From Sordaria brevicollis (lineage: Eukaryota; Ascomycota; Sordariomycetes; Sordariales; Sordariaceae): a DNA stretch of 64,000 nucleotides. Each line of letters begins with the position of its first letter. Position 1 is the stretch's first letter. Positions 23,918-34,511 of this stretch are shown one piece after another. The DNA is taken from NCBI GenBank assembly GCA_033439795.1, contig JAUTDP010000013.1, positions 1,736,001 to 1,800,000 of the forward strand, written 5' to 3'. Below the pieces are notes generated by a model. It did not search any database and was not told the DNA's origin. It was given only the letters and a program-made list of their open reading frames with translations. Both the position numbers and the translations under genes were made by a program.

Positions 23918-24959
23918 TATGTATGTATCTTCGCGTGCCTTTTCGTAGTTCGAGTACAGTTTTGGATCGGCGGTCGGTTGGGTCGGCGTTATTCAAGAGC
24001 TTCAAGGGAGAGAATGCGCCGTGGGCTTGTTTGACAGAATAAATTAAATCCACGTCCGAGTTCAGACTCGTCAAGCGCCGGTTGTTGGGCGCTCAAGTGT
24101 CTTTCAAACGGTATAAGACGGTCTCGAGGACTTCGTTTACTGAACAAATCGGCCGGTAGTATCCTGTCAGACGGAGAATGGAAGTCGGACGGGAGTCGTG
24201 GGTATGTATGACCGCTGTACAGTATCGGAAGTAACCAAGTTTGGCGCTCCCTTCTCGGTCTCTGCTGCGAAGATTGAAGATGATGATCTGACTTCAGCTG
24301 GGCAAACGAAGAAATAAAAAAAAAAGATTAAAATCAGTCTCTCTTCGAAAGTCGGTCAGGAGCAAGGTCCGGCTCCAAGGTTCGTTGAACAAACTAGTCT
24401 TGGTGAAGTCAAGCTGACAGGCGGGCACTCGGGGTTCCGTCGCGGCCGTGGAGATGCATTGGTTAGGGGTCCCCATTCCGCGGATAGGTCGCTGGTCGGA
24501 AGTGGAGTGGAGGGGCCGCTACTTTTTCTCTCGGCCGTCCCTGACGTCTTGGCGCTTTCCGTTGACGACGAGCGCGCCAGTCTCTCTGTTCTTCACGGCC
24601 CAGTCATGTCATGTTCCAGTCTGGATTATCTTCATGGTTGAAACTAATATCGAACTGGGAGACAAATTTACGCACGTATAGGCTTCATTTGAATTCCGGA
24701 CTGAACGAGAAATACCAGTGTGCATTTGAAGCACCGACCTTCGGCAGAGTTTCAAGCCGAAAACCTCGATGTCCTGACTTGTCGTAACAGGCAGACTTCA
24801 GGGAACATGCCCTTTGCTTTCCGATAACATGCTAACCAGACATCACACAAAGAAAAAAGGAAGTATCGCGAGAAACAAAGAAAATCAACTCCTATGAAGC
24901 ATAAAAGTGCACTTCTTGAGTCCGGGAAGATGAAGCGAAAAAAAAAGCAAAAGAGAAAC
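23918..24959. other. Intergenic region between rbd2 and tRNA-Ser
   Basis: This 1.04 kb should hold the rbd2 promoter in its first part. There are two A-rich runs (near 24312 and 24940); the second lies just beyond the 3' end of the minus-strand tRNA and reads as T-rich on the tRNA strand, which would serve as a Pol III terminator. No protein gene can be supported. Confidence 0.5.
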
Positions 24960-25054
24960 GACAACTGCAGGATTTGAACCTACGCGGGCGAACCCAACAG
25001 ATAGCTGAATAAGGGTATTCAAGTCTGTCGCCTTAACCACTCGGCCAAGTTGTC
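24960..25054 (-). tRNA. tRNA-Ser(UGA) with a 15-nt intron
   Basis: Read on the - strand, the acceptor arm GACAACT pairs with AGTTGTC. The D arm is TGGCCGAGTGGTTAAGGCG. The anticodon stem ACAGA/TCTGT holds the loop CT-TGA-A, giving anticodon UGA. A 15-nt intron starts right after position 37, where nuclear tRNA introns sit. A long variable arm (TGGGTTCGCCCGC) makes it type II, as serine tRNAs are. The T arm is GTAGG-TTCAAAT-CCTGC. Total length is 95 nt, 80 nt after intron removal. CCA is not encoded, as expected for eukaryotes. Confidence 0.95.
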
Positions 25055-25609
25055 ATATTGTTGATTGTTAGAAATCGATTTCTAACCCACTTCTCATAAG
25101 CCCCGTGACTTCAAGCTTTGCACACCATGTAAAATTCTTTTGCCACTAATATTTTGGAAAGAATTGGTGTAACATCATCAAGGTGTACGCACTTCTTCTT
25201 TCGATAGACTAGGTGTTTCCTATTTCATATGCTGCTTAGGGTATCTCGCTGCTTATCCTCGATGCCATTTGCGCCTGACTTTGCTCTCCACCTCTGGTCG
25301 TGAGCCCGTTGGAAAAGTGCCGCTGCTGGGTGGAGTGTGGCCGGTCCTCCTCAAATAATTCGTCTCTTCCAACCATATGATATTCTGTACCTGGACCGAG
25401 GCCGGTATGATGAACATTGTTGGAGAGTAGCAGGCTTCGATACCTCCTTTTGTCGTTGGCCCATGGACTTCCTTGCTTAATGTCAGTTATTGGGAGACGA
25501 AGACCTCCTCCCATGGCTTCCCCAGGTCCATGCAAGACTCGACCTCCAACCGAGCTGAAAATCCATCATATTTTGCTTTCGAATTCTTCGCATCGAACCT
25601 GTGGTTCCT
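25055..25609. other. Intergenic region between tRNA-Ser and the Rsa3-like gene
   Basis: A short palindrome-like sequence (agaaatcgatttct) follows the tRNA 5' end at about 25069-25082. No gene is recognised. The right part is expected to contain the 3' UTR of the minus-strand gene that ends at 25610. Confidence 0.5.
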
Positions 25610-25840
25610 TCACTTCTTCTCCACCGCAGTCTCAACTATCCTCCTCTGCTCCTCGGGAGAGAAGAGCGCAGTGCCCTGCTGCAGTGCGTTTACGAGTAGG
25701 TGGATCGCATCGTTCTTGAAGTCGTCAGCCGTGCGCACCTTGTCCAAATCCTCGGCGAACTCCTTGGTTGCTCGCTGGAGATAGTACGAAGTGAACTCGG
25801 AGGCAACCTCCTGTTGGCTCTTTGGCTTGCTGTCGGACAT
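25610..25840 (-). CDS. Small protein with an Rsa3-like ribosome-assembly domain
   Basis: This single-exon ORF encodes 76 residues from MSDSKPKSQQ. The body, FTSYYLQRATKEFAEDLDKV followed by RTADDF and LLVNALQQGTALFSPEEQRR, resembles the C-terminal domain of ribosome-assembly protein 3, which acts in pre-60S maturation in the nucleolus. Known Rsa3 proteins usually have a long acidic N-terminal region. Here there is almost none, so either the gene is a minimal version or upstream exons exist that I could not place. The frame stays open upstream to 25951, but that extension is proline/serine-rich and reads as 5' leader. A start at 25840 sits in good context. It may also be an unrelated small helical protein. 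Confidence 0.55.
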   Translation of the reverse strand: MSDSKPKSQQEVASEFTSYYLQRATKEFAEDLDKVRTADDFKNDAIHLLVNALQQGTALFSPEEQRRIVETAVEKK

Positions 25841-26821
25841 GGTGAAGGAGTTTTTGGCTGGTTGAATGGTTGGTGGTGGTGATCTGAGTGAGGGTGGTGA
25901 AGATGGGTTGGATGTAGGCAGTGGCTGGGGTGGTAAAGATCGGAATGGCAAAAACAGAAAGAAATGCCTAATCGCAGGTTAGAGTAAGATCTACAGCCAG
26001 TTTGGATTTGCGGGCTTACGGCTCTGTTTTGTGTGTGTTCTTTTTTTCTGATGGTCTTTGGTGTAATTGAAGGAGGAAAATTCGGTGGCGCCGCCCGGTG
26101 AAGGCAAGGTGAAGCTTCACCTTGCAATTACCCCACTTTTGACCTCACAAGCCGCTCGACGAGGAGTCGGGATTGAACAATTGCGACAACACCAATTTGA
26201 CAACAATCGACTTTGCGGCTATACCATACAGTTGAGCCACACGGGATTGTACTTCCATCAGATCTTATGGAGAAGGTTTGAGCGCGCAAAAGGGGTTGAA
26301 GGCGTATACCACTGCCTGGACAGTTCTCTTCCAGGACCATGACAACTTCACCTAGTGGTGAAGGCGATATACTTGGACTTCCTCATCACGCAACTACCTG
26401 TTTGCGTTTGCTCTAGACTTCTGATCGACTTTCACGGATGATCGACGATTCTGGTACCAATCTATTGCTCGGTTGGATGTACGCCGGACACCAGTATCCG
26501 GAAAAGAAAGCACCGTTACTCTACCAATCTACTAGGTGACACTCGTCTCTTCACCCAGTCCTTGATGGGCAGCCTATCCATTCAAATGTTCGGACGGATA
26601 TCTCTGGATAAATTAACAACATAACATCCTGGAGTTCAATACCACTCTGCTCCCTACGTATCCGCCACTTATGAAGAAAAGATAATCTTAGGAGTCTTCC
26701 ATGTAGGCTGGTATCTATAAAGTTGGCTCTTCCCAACATCTTGGTCATGTTAATATGGTGATGTTAATGTGGTTTATGTACATATATCCTCACATCAAAC
26801 TTCACTGGCCTTCCACTAGCC
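25841..26821. promoter_or_regulatory. Divergent intergenic region upstream of gh28-1 and the Rsa3-like gene
   Basis: This 981 bp separates two divergent starts. A segment near 26155-26250, read on the - strand, has tRNA-like A-box (TGGCTCAACTG) and B-box (GTTCAATCC) matches but does not fold as a full tRNA. The gh28-1 leader just before 26822 is AT-rich, with atgttaat repeated near 26745-26770. No further gene is seen. Confidence 0.45.
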
Positions 26822-28096
26822 ATGAAACTTCTCACTCTTCTCACAACCTCCTTCCTCTGCTTCAGCCATGCCACAGCAGCCATCATCTCCCCTCCTTACG
26901 CAAACACCACCATACCCTGCTTCTTCAGTGGCTCAACAGGCTTCGACCGCCTCTCCAAACGCAACAGCTCCTGCACCAACATAATCCTCTCCAACCTCCT
27001 CGTTCCCGCCGGCGTGACACTCAACCTTAACAACCTTAAGCCCGGCACAACCGTGACCTTCAAAGGCAAAACCACCTTCCCCTATCTCCCCACCGGCTGG
27101 TCTGGCCCTCTCCTCTCCATCTCCTCCTCCTCGAACCTCACCATTCGCGGCCTCCCTGGCTCTTCTCTCTACGGCAGCGGCGAATTCTACTGGGACGGGC
27201 TGGGACAGAACGGTCCTATACCGAAACCGAAATTCTTTCAGGTGCATAAACTGGTTGATTCGGTGATTGAGGGTGTTAAGATTGTGAATAACCCCATGCA
27301 CGTGTTTAGCATCAATGGGTGTCGAAACCTGATGGTGAGGGGCGTGACGGTTGATAATAAAGCTGCGGACGGGGATTGGAATGCGGGTAAGGGAGGCAGG
27401 AATACGGATGCGTTTGATATTGGACAGAGTAGTGAGGTGAGGATTGAGGGGGCGAGGGTGTGGAATCAGGATGATTGTGTTGCTGTTAACTCGGGGACGG
27501 TATGTTCTTCCTGGGATTTGAGTATCGTGATGGTCTTGAGACTGATCAACACATTCGGGTATTTCAACAGAACATCACCTTCTGCAACGGCCTTTGCTCA
27601 GGAGGCCATGGCTTGTCTATCGGTTCCGTAGGTGGAAGAAGTGATAACACCGTCCGGAACGTCTTGTTTGAGAATTCGGTGATTGCGAATTCGGAGAACG
27701 GTAAGCCATTCATTGTCTGTGAACCCTGAGCAACAGCAGAAACCATCTCTAACTCCAATAACCACAGGCGCCCGAATCAAAACCAAACACTCAACCACCG
27801 GCCTCGTCTCCAACATCACCTACCGCAACATCGTGCTCCAGAACATAACCAAATACGGCATCGTGGTCGACCAGTCATACAGTCCTCCTACCAAGAACGC
27901 ACCGCCTACTAATGGTGTGCCTATTACCGGCTTCACACTCGTTAACGTGACGGGGAACGTACTACCGACCGGGACAAACATCTTTGTCAACTGCGGTGAT
28001 GGGTCTTGCAAGCAGTGGGATTGGCAAGGGGTCGAAGTCAAAGGAGGGAAGAAGAGCTCCAAGTGTTTGAGGGTTCCAGCAGGCAGTTGGTGTTAA
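26822..28096 (+). CDS. gh28-1: Secreted endopolygalacturonase, glycoside hydrolase family 28
   Basis: Three exons, 26822-27499, 27571-27700 and 27768-28096, close in frame to 378 residues. A signal peptide ([20 protein letters not shown]) directs secretion. The parallel beta-helix carries all four GH28 signatures: NTD at 194-196, DD at 217-218 inside [14 protein letters not shown] at 238-240 inside [11 protein letters not shown], and RIK at 272-274. Asp196, Asp217 and Asp218 are the expected catalytic acids and His239 and Lys274 bind substrate. Cysteine pairs near the C-terminus and several N-x-S/T sites fit a secreted glycoprotein. The enzyme hydrolyses alpha-1,4 bonds in polygalacturonic acid. 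NQDDC...[13 protein letters not shown] is closer to endo- than to exo-acting members. The symbol rests on remembered N. crassa nomenclature. Confidence 0.9.
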
Positions 28097-28572
28097 GTGA
28101 CCAGTGGTATACTTGTTGGTACACTCCAATGCTGGTTCGATTATTACCGCGGTGCTTCTACCAGTTATCCCTCTGATCAGACATCCAGACTTGTACAAAA
28201 CCTTTTAAAGGAAGGATAATATGGCTGATTGCTTTTGTGAAAGGCATCATAAAAACTTGAAACGGCATATTGACCTTCTAAAAAGACATATTCCAAATGA
28301 AATAATGGCTCAATTGAAGAAAAAAAAGGTATTAGCAAGAAATCTATATGTTTAAAGGAATCGACCCAAGGTATCCAGTTAACAAACAAACCCGAACTGG
28401 ACTGTAGATGCACGTGTGGCCATAAACTATGGCGAGAGTTTGAAGTAACCATCTCCAGTTCGTACACTCAGAGCCACGAAACAAAACGCTGACTTGGAAA
28501 TTCTATGTACCAAGCGGATGCCATATAACAAGAAACTCTCAAGTTTTTGACATAAGAATACATGCTTCTTTT
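28097..28572. other. Intergenic region with a dispersed-repeat copy, between gh28-1 and gaa1
   Basis: Between converging genes. About 28179-28290, possibly to 28400, resembles 33711-33822 (possibly to 33925). Both begin cagacatc and share acaaaacctttta and ggataa blocks in the same order. Identity looks near 70 percent by eye. Confidence 0.5.
28179..28290. repeat. Dispersed degenerate repeat, copy 1
   Basis: Aligns by eye to 33711-33822 in the same orientation. Blocks shared in order include cagacatc, acaaaacctttta, ggataa and ggcat followed by ttga. Unlike the big repeats it is not AT-saturated. The pair is short, below the roughly 400 bp needed for efficient RIP. Confidence 0.5.
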
Positions 28573-30649
28573 TCAAGCCTTCTTCACCTTCTTCTCCCCA
28601 GCGGCCTCAGGCCTTCCCAAAACAGACACTACCCCAGCAATCCAAGCAGGCCACCACACGCACCATACCACAACGGGGGTATACGTCCCCGTGACATCCC
28701 ACGCAAACGCTGCCTGCTTCAGCACCTCTCCCAGCCCATACCCGACCTTCTCATCCAGACCTGGAAGAACGCTGGCGACGAGTACCACCGTGGTCGGAGA
28801 CAAGACGTACAAGACAATCATAGACAGCACCTTGAGAACGGGAGAGTTGGGGCAAGGGCGTACGAAGGTCAGAGGAGCGCTGAAGACGCCGACGAGGAAG
28901 GCGAGAGAAAAGTTGAGGGTCGCAAGAGAGGAGAGGAACATGCCAAGAAGGAGGAGGGAGAAGGACTGGATGAGGTTGTATTGTTGGGTCGTCGTTGATG
29001 TGGTTGACGTGTGAAGGAGGTTGGACAGGAGGAACGGGAGGATGGCTGAAAGAACGGAGAAGAGAACAAAAGCTGGGATCAGGGCCTACAACACAATCAT
29101 GTTAGTATTGCCTTGAATGAGCAAGCAATGTCGAAAAGGGGTATAAAGACTCACACTCTCTGACAGGTGGTTGAACAGATACAGAGGTACCACGCTCAAG
29201 ACATGGCATACTGCCACAACCACCAGAGGAAGGTTAAGGTCCCTCTCCACAGCGACGTGGGGATTCGGCACCGCAATCTTCTCGGCTTCTTCGGCCGTCT
29301 TGGTCTTCTCCGTGATGACCTCCTGTACCTCAGGCTGCCCGCTCTTCACCCAAAGAGCAATCGCCATAATCGTAAAGTTGGCCGCCACCAACATGGCACT
29401 GGGCAAGTATGTGCCGATACTAACAAACCGATCCCTCTGCATGAGCAAGTAGAAGAAGAAGCTCTGATGCAGGTGTTCCAACAGGTTGTTCAAGCTCCTA
29501 AAGGTGCCCTCGATGACCCTTCCAATGGCCATCTCATCCTGCCAACCATCCCCAAAGGGCTGCAGCGTCACGGCGTCCACATGGTACGGGATGAAACTGC
29601 TGTGCGGGCCGCTTGCCAGTCCGAGCCCTTGCTTGAGCATACCACGCAACATGGTCTGTAGCCGGTCGTGATAGCTGGTGCTGTGTTTCCACATCTCCTG
29701 GATCGCAACGCCCATGCCCATCTGGCCGCCAGCCACATGATTGACCGAGTTGATCAGGTCCAAGTTGGGAAGCTGGCCGTTGACGCCGTCGTAGACGATA
29801 TGCACGCTCTTAAAACGGGTTTCGCGGGCGAAGTCCAGGGCAATGGCGCCCTGCAACGCACCGCTCTTGAGAGGCAAGCTGGCGACGCGCGACGAGTCGT
29901 GGGCGTCGTGGTATGCGTCGACCCAGGCCTGCGGGCCCGCGATGCTGTCGGGCGTGAAGAGGAAGATAATGTCCTTGGACCAGAGCGACCAGCGCTTGAA
30001 GTAGCGGGCGAGGGTGAGGACGAGTGGGATGCCGCTGCGGTTCAGCTCACCCTTGACGTTCTTCCAGGCAGCGACGAGGACAATAGCTTCGGTGGCGTCT
30101 CCGCGAGGGGCTTGGAGGATCGCGTACATGTTCTGGCCGGAGTGGGTGTTGCCGGCGGAGCTGTAGGTGAAGTTTTGGCGGCCGACCTTCAGACCGAGGC
30201 CTTTCGCAATCGATTCGAGCTTGTCATTGACCCTGATTTCGTAAAACACATGTCAGTATGACTGCAAACCCCATAATAACAACCTGAGACCAAAGTGATG
30301 TTGGTGGACGCACTCGATGTTTCCCTTGTCAGCCAGCTCATCCGTCTCGTGCTTATACGCGCGAAAGACATTCTGGTCGCTTCCACCAAAGTATGTATGG
30401 ACCTGGCCCGGTAACAGAGCATTTTCGGAGATGTATGTTCTTCGGGAATAGTCGTCGAGGGGAAGAAGGAAAAGCCATACGACGCCGACGACGATGCATA
30501 ATAGAGAGAGGTAGGGCGGGAGCTTGAGCAAGCGCGGATCGCGCCGCAGGCTCAGTGCGCTAGCTGCAATTGAAGGTCAGCGAATCCGTCGTCTCGAGTA
30601 TTGTGGGATATAGACAATTGTTGAAAGGCGCACCTAAAAGACGTGGCAT
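28573..30649 (-). CDS. gaa1: GPI transamidase subunit Gaa1/GPAA1
   Basis: Four exons, 30649-30634 (only 16 nt), 30563-30314, 30232-29155 and 29085-28573, close in frame to 618 residues, normal for Gaa1. A first membrane segment (residues about 21-40, LPPYLSLLCIVVGVVWLFLL) is followed by a large lumenal domain related to M28 metallopeptidases, with blocks LVAAWKN, IIFLFTPDSIAGPQAWVDAY, ALDFARETRF and IPYHVDAVTLQPFG. Several C-terminal membrane segments follow, and the protein ends in GEKKVKKA, a lysine-rich tail resembling an ER-retrieval signal. Gaa1 works in the ER membrane with Gpi8, Gpi16, Gpi17 and Gab1 to attach GPI anchors to proteins. The tiny first exon encodes MPRLL plus one base; its frame and the conserved start make it convincing. 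Confidence 0.92.
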
Positions 30650-31247
30650 CTTGAAGCTCGCGTATCCATAACATCCAGCCAAAAATGGAAGGGCGTTGTG
30701 ACGAGAATCCGAGGCCGAGGATGTTTAGATGGATTGATGCCAATGATGTCGATGGAGCTTCCCGTGTCACTTAATCAGGGGGTGCCATCGAGGTACCCAG
30801 TGGAGTAATTTACAGCATTTACGGGCAGATACCTTTCAAGGTTACAGTGAGTACTCATGCAGTTATCGGAATGTTAAATTCAGGCGTCATATCGCATGCA
30901 ACTAAGCAGTCTTGCAGCAGCTTGATGTGAAATGGTTATTTACACATAGTCGGGACAGAACCGACACAGAAGTTGTGCTACGTATTATTCATGACGCTTG
31001 CATTTGTACAAGTCTCTCTATCCTTAATAAGTCTATAGAGCAATACACATTCAGGAAGACCTGACCATACAATGAGCTCCCTAGAGTACCATCCGAGAAC
31101 TGACGCTTTGTAACAAACAATATCCCAGCAAGAATGCCTCTACACTTCTTCGAACAAATTCCAGCTAAAGGAAGACCCCTTCCAAGTGCCGTGAACACTA
31201 CCGCCGAGGCCCAGGCCAGTTCAGTTGGCTTAAGTCAAGTACATATC
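30650..31247. other. Intergenic region between gaa1 and the HAD-family gene
   Basis: The stretch is 598 bp between two minus-strand genes. It should hold the gaa1 promoter and the 3' UTR of the HAD-family gene. No further gene is seen. Confidence 0.5.
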
Positions 31248-33437
31248 CTAGTAGTAGGAGTTGATATCCGGTCCACCGGATCCGTATCCCATCCCTCCAC
31301 CGCCGCCACCTGTTGGCCTTCCGCCTTGGTGTGGTTGATTTTGGTACCCTTGTTGCTGTTGCCAACCGCCGCCGCCACCACCACCACCATACTGCTGCTG
31401 TTGTTGATATGGTGGCTGGAACTGATTATTGTTGTTACCGCCGCCGTTGTTGTTATAGAATCCTCCACCACCCTGCTGCTGCTGCATCGCTGCCGGCGCC
31501 GTAGGCGGCTGGAATGTGTTGTTTCTTCCCGACTGCTGTTGGTGAGAAGAATTTCCTTCGTCTTCATAAGACACACCGGAGTTATCTTTGGTCCCCAGGT
31601 CGTCGAGCGACTTGTAGTGATGACCTCCACCGCCGCCGCCGCCGCCGCCGCCACCCCCTCGACCTCCACGACCGCCTTTGGCTCCTGGGCCGCTGCCTCT
31701 TCCGCCCCTAAAACCTCGCTGTCCTTGGCCACCTCCGCCGCGGTTGAACCTACCACCGCCACTGCCTTGGTTGCCTCCACCGCGAAAGTTTCCTTGGTGG
31801 TGAGCGTTTCGACCTCCCTGTCCACCGTGTGCGCCGTGACCCTGGCCCGAGAAAGCACCTGGTGCGCTTGGCCGTGCCCGAAAATCATCTTCATGGCTTG
31901 TATGATGTCTCTTCTTCCCCCTACTCTCATAGTGAGAGTCCTCAGGCTCTATACGAAGCAAGATCTTCTCATCCACGGTTGTCTCGAACCGGAAAATCTT
32001 GTCTGCTGGTAATTTCTGCCAGTTCGAAATCCTGCTGGCATCTTGAAGACGGGCGCGATCACGGATAGCCAACACGACGTGTGGCGACTGGTTGTCGGTG
32101 TAGAAGGCCGCAGTATCGGGCACCGGCTTGACCATGGCCGCCCAGACTTTGTTATCGAGACAGCCCGTAGCCGTCACTTCCCACGTCATCTTCGACCGTA
32201 ATCCACCCACCTTGTCCAGAATATTCTGCGAACATGCTCCCGAGCAGATCAAGATGTAGTTACCGTGTACCTTGAGCTCGGTGTCGGACAGATTCGTCGG
32301 CAGTTGTACGAGACTGAGTAGCTTTTTTGTGTCAGCGTTTCCAATCATGTAGCCCGTATAGAAAACCTTCTTTTTGATCATGAGGCGATCGTTCCTATGG
32401 CCACGCCGTGGCCTTCCCAAAGCCGAGTTGTGCTCGTTAATGAGTTGCTGGACTTCAGCGATTTCCACAACGGGATCCAAGAAGGTCGATATATCGGCGA
32501 CCTGCACAACCTCTCCGGTAATGGGCCCTCGAGTCGGCGTAGCGTTTTGTTTTCTGTTAAAGTGCTCTAGGAAGTTGCGGAAGGCCTGTGTGTGCTTGAC
32601 ACGGTCCTCATATATACGAATTTCGTCGGCGTGCTTGTATGTCTCCATCAGCGCCTCCAAGAAGGCCTGCTTGAAATTCATGGTGCTCGAAAAGCGCTGG
32701 TTGTCGGGGCCGATGGCGGGTTTGAGTGCGACGATATCGAATACGAGTCCTTTGCTCTCCACCATGCGCCGAACGAGACTGCTGAACCCAGCTTCGGCGC
32801 GTCCTGTCAACAAGACGCAAAGAGCATCCTTCTGCTTCATGCTGAGCTCGACAAGTTCGACAATCTTTTCGTTCCACCATCCGTCCCATGCGCGGGGCTC
32901 CTCCTTTGCGAGTCCTTCTCCTGTCGCGGCGAGGATCCGAGAGTCGTGCCACCATCCGCCGTTAACGAAAGCATCGGGATTTGATAACGTGCCGATCGTA
33001 GGGCCTATCCAAAGCTTGGGATTCGGAAGAGGGGTCTTGAACAAGGTATTATCAAAGTCATAGACGTGGATCGCCTTGATGGTATCGGGTTCTAGCAAAA
33101 GATCGAAGACCGTTAGCGACTAAAGCTGGCTGGCTGGACTGTTAAGTTAGTCGGATAAATGATGTAATCCCAACTTACTTGGAGGTTCTTTGGGCAGGAT
33201 CGACCACCTCCCCATAGCCGTATGGGTATGGACGGCATTTGTGCCTTGAGCCGCGGCGGCATTGCCATGATTCCCTTTGGCGCCGCCGCCTTTATTACCA
33301 TGAGAGTGATGGGATGCCTTTGGACCCTTTGGAATCCCGCTGGGAAACGCTGGGTTTTGGGCAGAGCCGTTCAGCACTGAAAAGGCTGACGAAGCCATCA
33401 TGGCTTTCGGTGCGACTGGGGGTAGAGGTTGTGACAT
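31248..33437 (-). CDS. HAD-superfamily 'Swiss Army Knife' RNA-repair-like protein with an RGG/poly-Q tail
   Basis: Two exons, 33437-33179 and 33091-31248, close in frame to 700 residues. Residues about 1-86 are low-complexity (P/A/H/G). The HAD domain begins at IHVYDFDNTLF, with the DxDxT nucleophile motif at Asp98/Asp100/Thr102. Later motifs are VLLTGRAEAGF and an IRIYEDRVKH block. This matches the HAD domain found in proteins predicted to act in RNA repair (PF10307-type). Residues about 490-700 are a disordered tail of RGG/GGR repeats, glycine runs, and Q- and N-rich stretches, typical of RNA-binding and phase-separating proteins. The start MSQPLPP is preferred, although the frame is open further upstream to 33665. 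Residues 237-291 are duplicated in inverted orientation at 34011-34173. The specific substrate is unknown. Confidence 0.8.
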
Positions 33438-33710
33438 GCGCAAATGCTGACGAAAGAAAAACAACGGACGGATGTGGAATGATTGAAGTCGCAAAACCAT
33501 GAAAGCTTGCAAGGCGCAAGCGTTTAGTTTGCTGTCCGAGTCGCCCGGCAACTGGGATGGGAAACACACTGACGCGCGCCGCATTTTTGGTAACTGCGCT
33601 GTACATTGGCCACCCGATAAGATAAGCGAATGCGCTACGTGCCTTGGCTTATCGCTTAAGTGCATATTACGCCATACGCACTTACTTGTCAGGCGTATAA
33701 ACCGTCATTT

Positions 33711-33822
33711 CAGACATCTGGATTTGAACAAAACCTTTATAGGATAGGATAACATACCTAAATGATTTTTGGAAAGGTGTTTGAATGATCTGAAAAGGCA
33801 TTTTGAATTTCAAGAGAGACGT
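33711..33822. repeat. Dispersed degenerate repeat, copy 2
   Basis: Direct-orientation match to 28179-28290; similarity may extend to about 33925. The inverted HAD-gene fragment begins shortly after, so this locus has received at least two kinds of duplicated DNA. Confidence 0.5.
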
Positions 33823-34010
33823 TTTCGAGAATCAGATATACCTTAAATTTTCAAGCGAAACGGATCAATCAAACCTCAAAATACCTAATAAAACTAACCC
33901 GAGGCCTCAAGCTAACGAACAAACCAGTATTATTGTATATAACTATCATATCGATTTCAAGCTCAATGCCATTGTGATTTATACCGTCGACAAACTCCTA
34001 AGTACAAGAT

Positions 34011-34173
34011 ATACAAGCACGCCGATGAAATTCGTATATATGAGGACCGTGTCAAGCACACACAGGCCTTCCGCAACTTCCTAGAGCACTTTAACAGAAA
34101 ACAAAACGCTACGCCGACTCGAGGGCCCATTACCGGAGAGGTTGTACAGGTCGCCGATATATCGACCTTCTTG
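34011..34173 (+). pseudogene. Inverted 163-bp copy of part of the HAD-family gene
   Basis: The + strand here equals the minus strand of 32640-32478 at 161 of 163 positions with no gaps. It encodes residues about 237-291 of the HAD-family protein in the sense direction. The two differences are C-to-T at 34026 (gacg to gatg) and G-to-A at 34146 (ttgtgc to ttgtac, a CpA-to-TpA change on the other strand), both RIP-type transitions. There are no flanking ORFs, so it is a non-coding fragment. It lies 339 bp beyond the aconitase stop codon, in antisense orientation to aconitase transcription. Confidence 0.95.
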
Positions 34174-34511
34174 AAATGTTCCATGTTTATTCGAGAAATG
34201 GTTTTCGGTGACTACTTCTAGCTACACAAATACGACTTGAAACCCATCTTGGAATCCAGGACATACCAAAGTCATTCACACCATGCATAAGAGAACGCGT
34301 GTGGGAATTTCATAGAAATCAATTGAAACGCAAGGGCCATGACTTTGTAAATACAAACAAGAAAAAGCGCGATGTCTGCGTATTACGCCGATCCGAGTTA
34401 AAAATCCCTGAAAGCCGCCCGTCCATCCCGACTTTCCCTTATAAAGTCCCAGTCCTAACTCGTCCCTCTTATCATTCTCACTTTTATTATTTTTATGGGT
34501 ATTTTACTTGC

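Larger units (their letters stand above)
33438..34511. other. Mosaic intergenic region between aconitase and the HAD-family gene
   Basis: The stretch has three parts: the presumptive HAD-gene promoter (33438-33700), a dispersed repeat copy (33711 to about 33925), and an inverted fragment of the HAD gene (34011-34173). The last 340 bp are the expected aconitase 3' UTR. No independent gene is seen; short ORFs here are fragments of these repeats. Confidence 0.7.

Noticed and set aside
26155..26250. Possible tRNA on the - strand with A-box and B-box-like sequences
   Set aside because: A D-arm can be drawn, but the T stem and acceptor stem do not pair and no anticodon loop is convincing. At most it is a degraded tRNA-derived fragment.
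31134..32012. 292-codon + strand ORF opposite the HAD-family gene tail
   Set aside because: It mirrors the GGN/CAG-rich repeats of the RGG tail and has no independent support.
33963..34184. 73-codon minus-strand ORF
   Set aside because: It is the reverse strand of the inverted HAD-gene fragment, not a gene.
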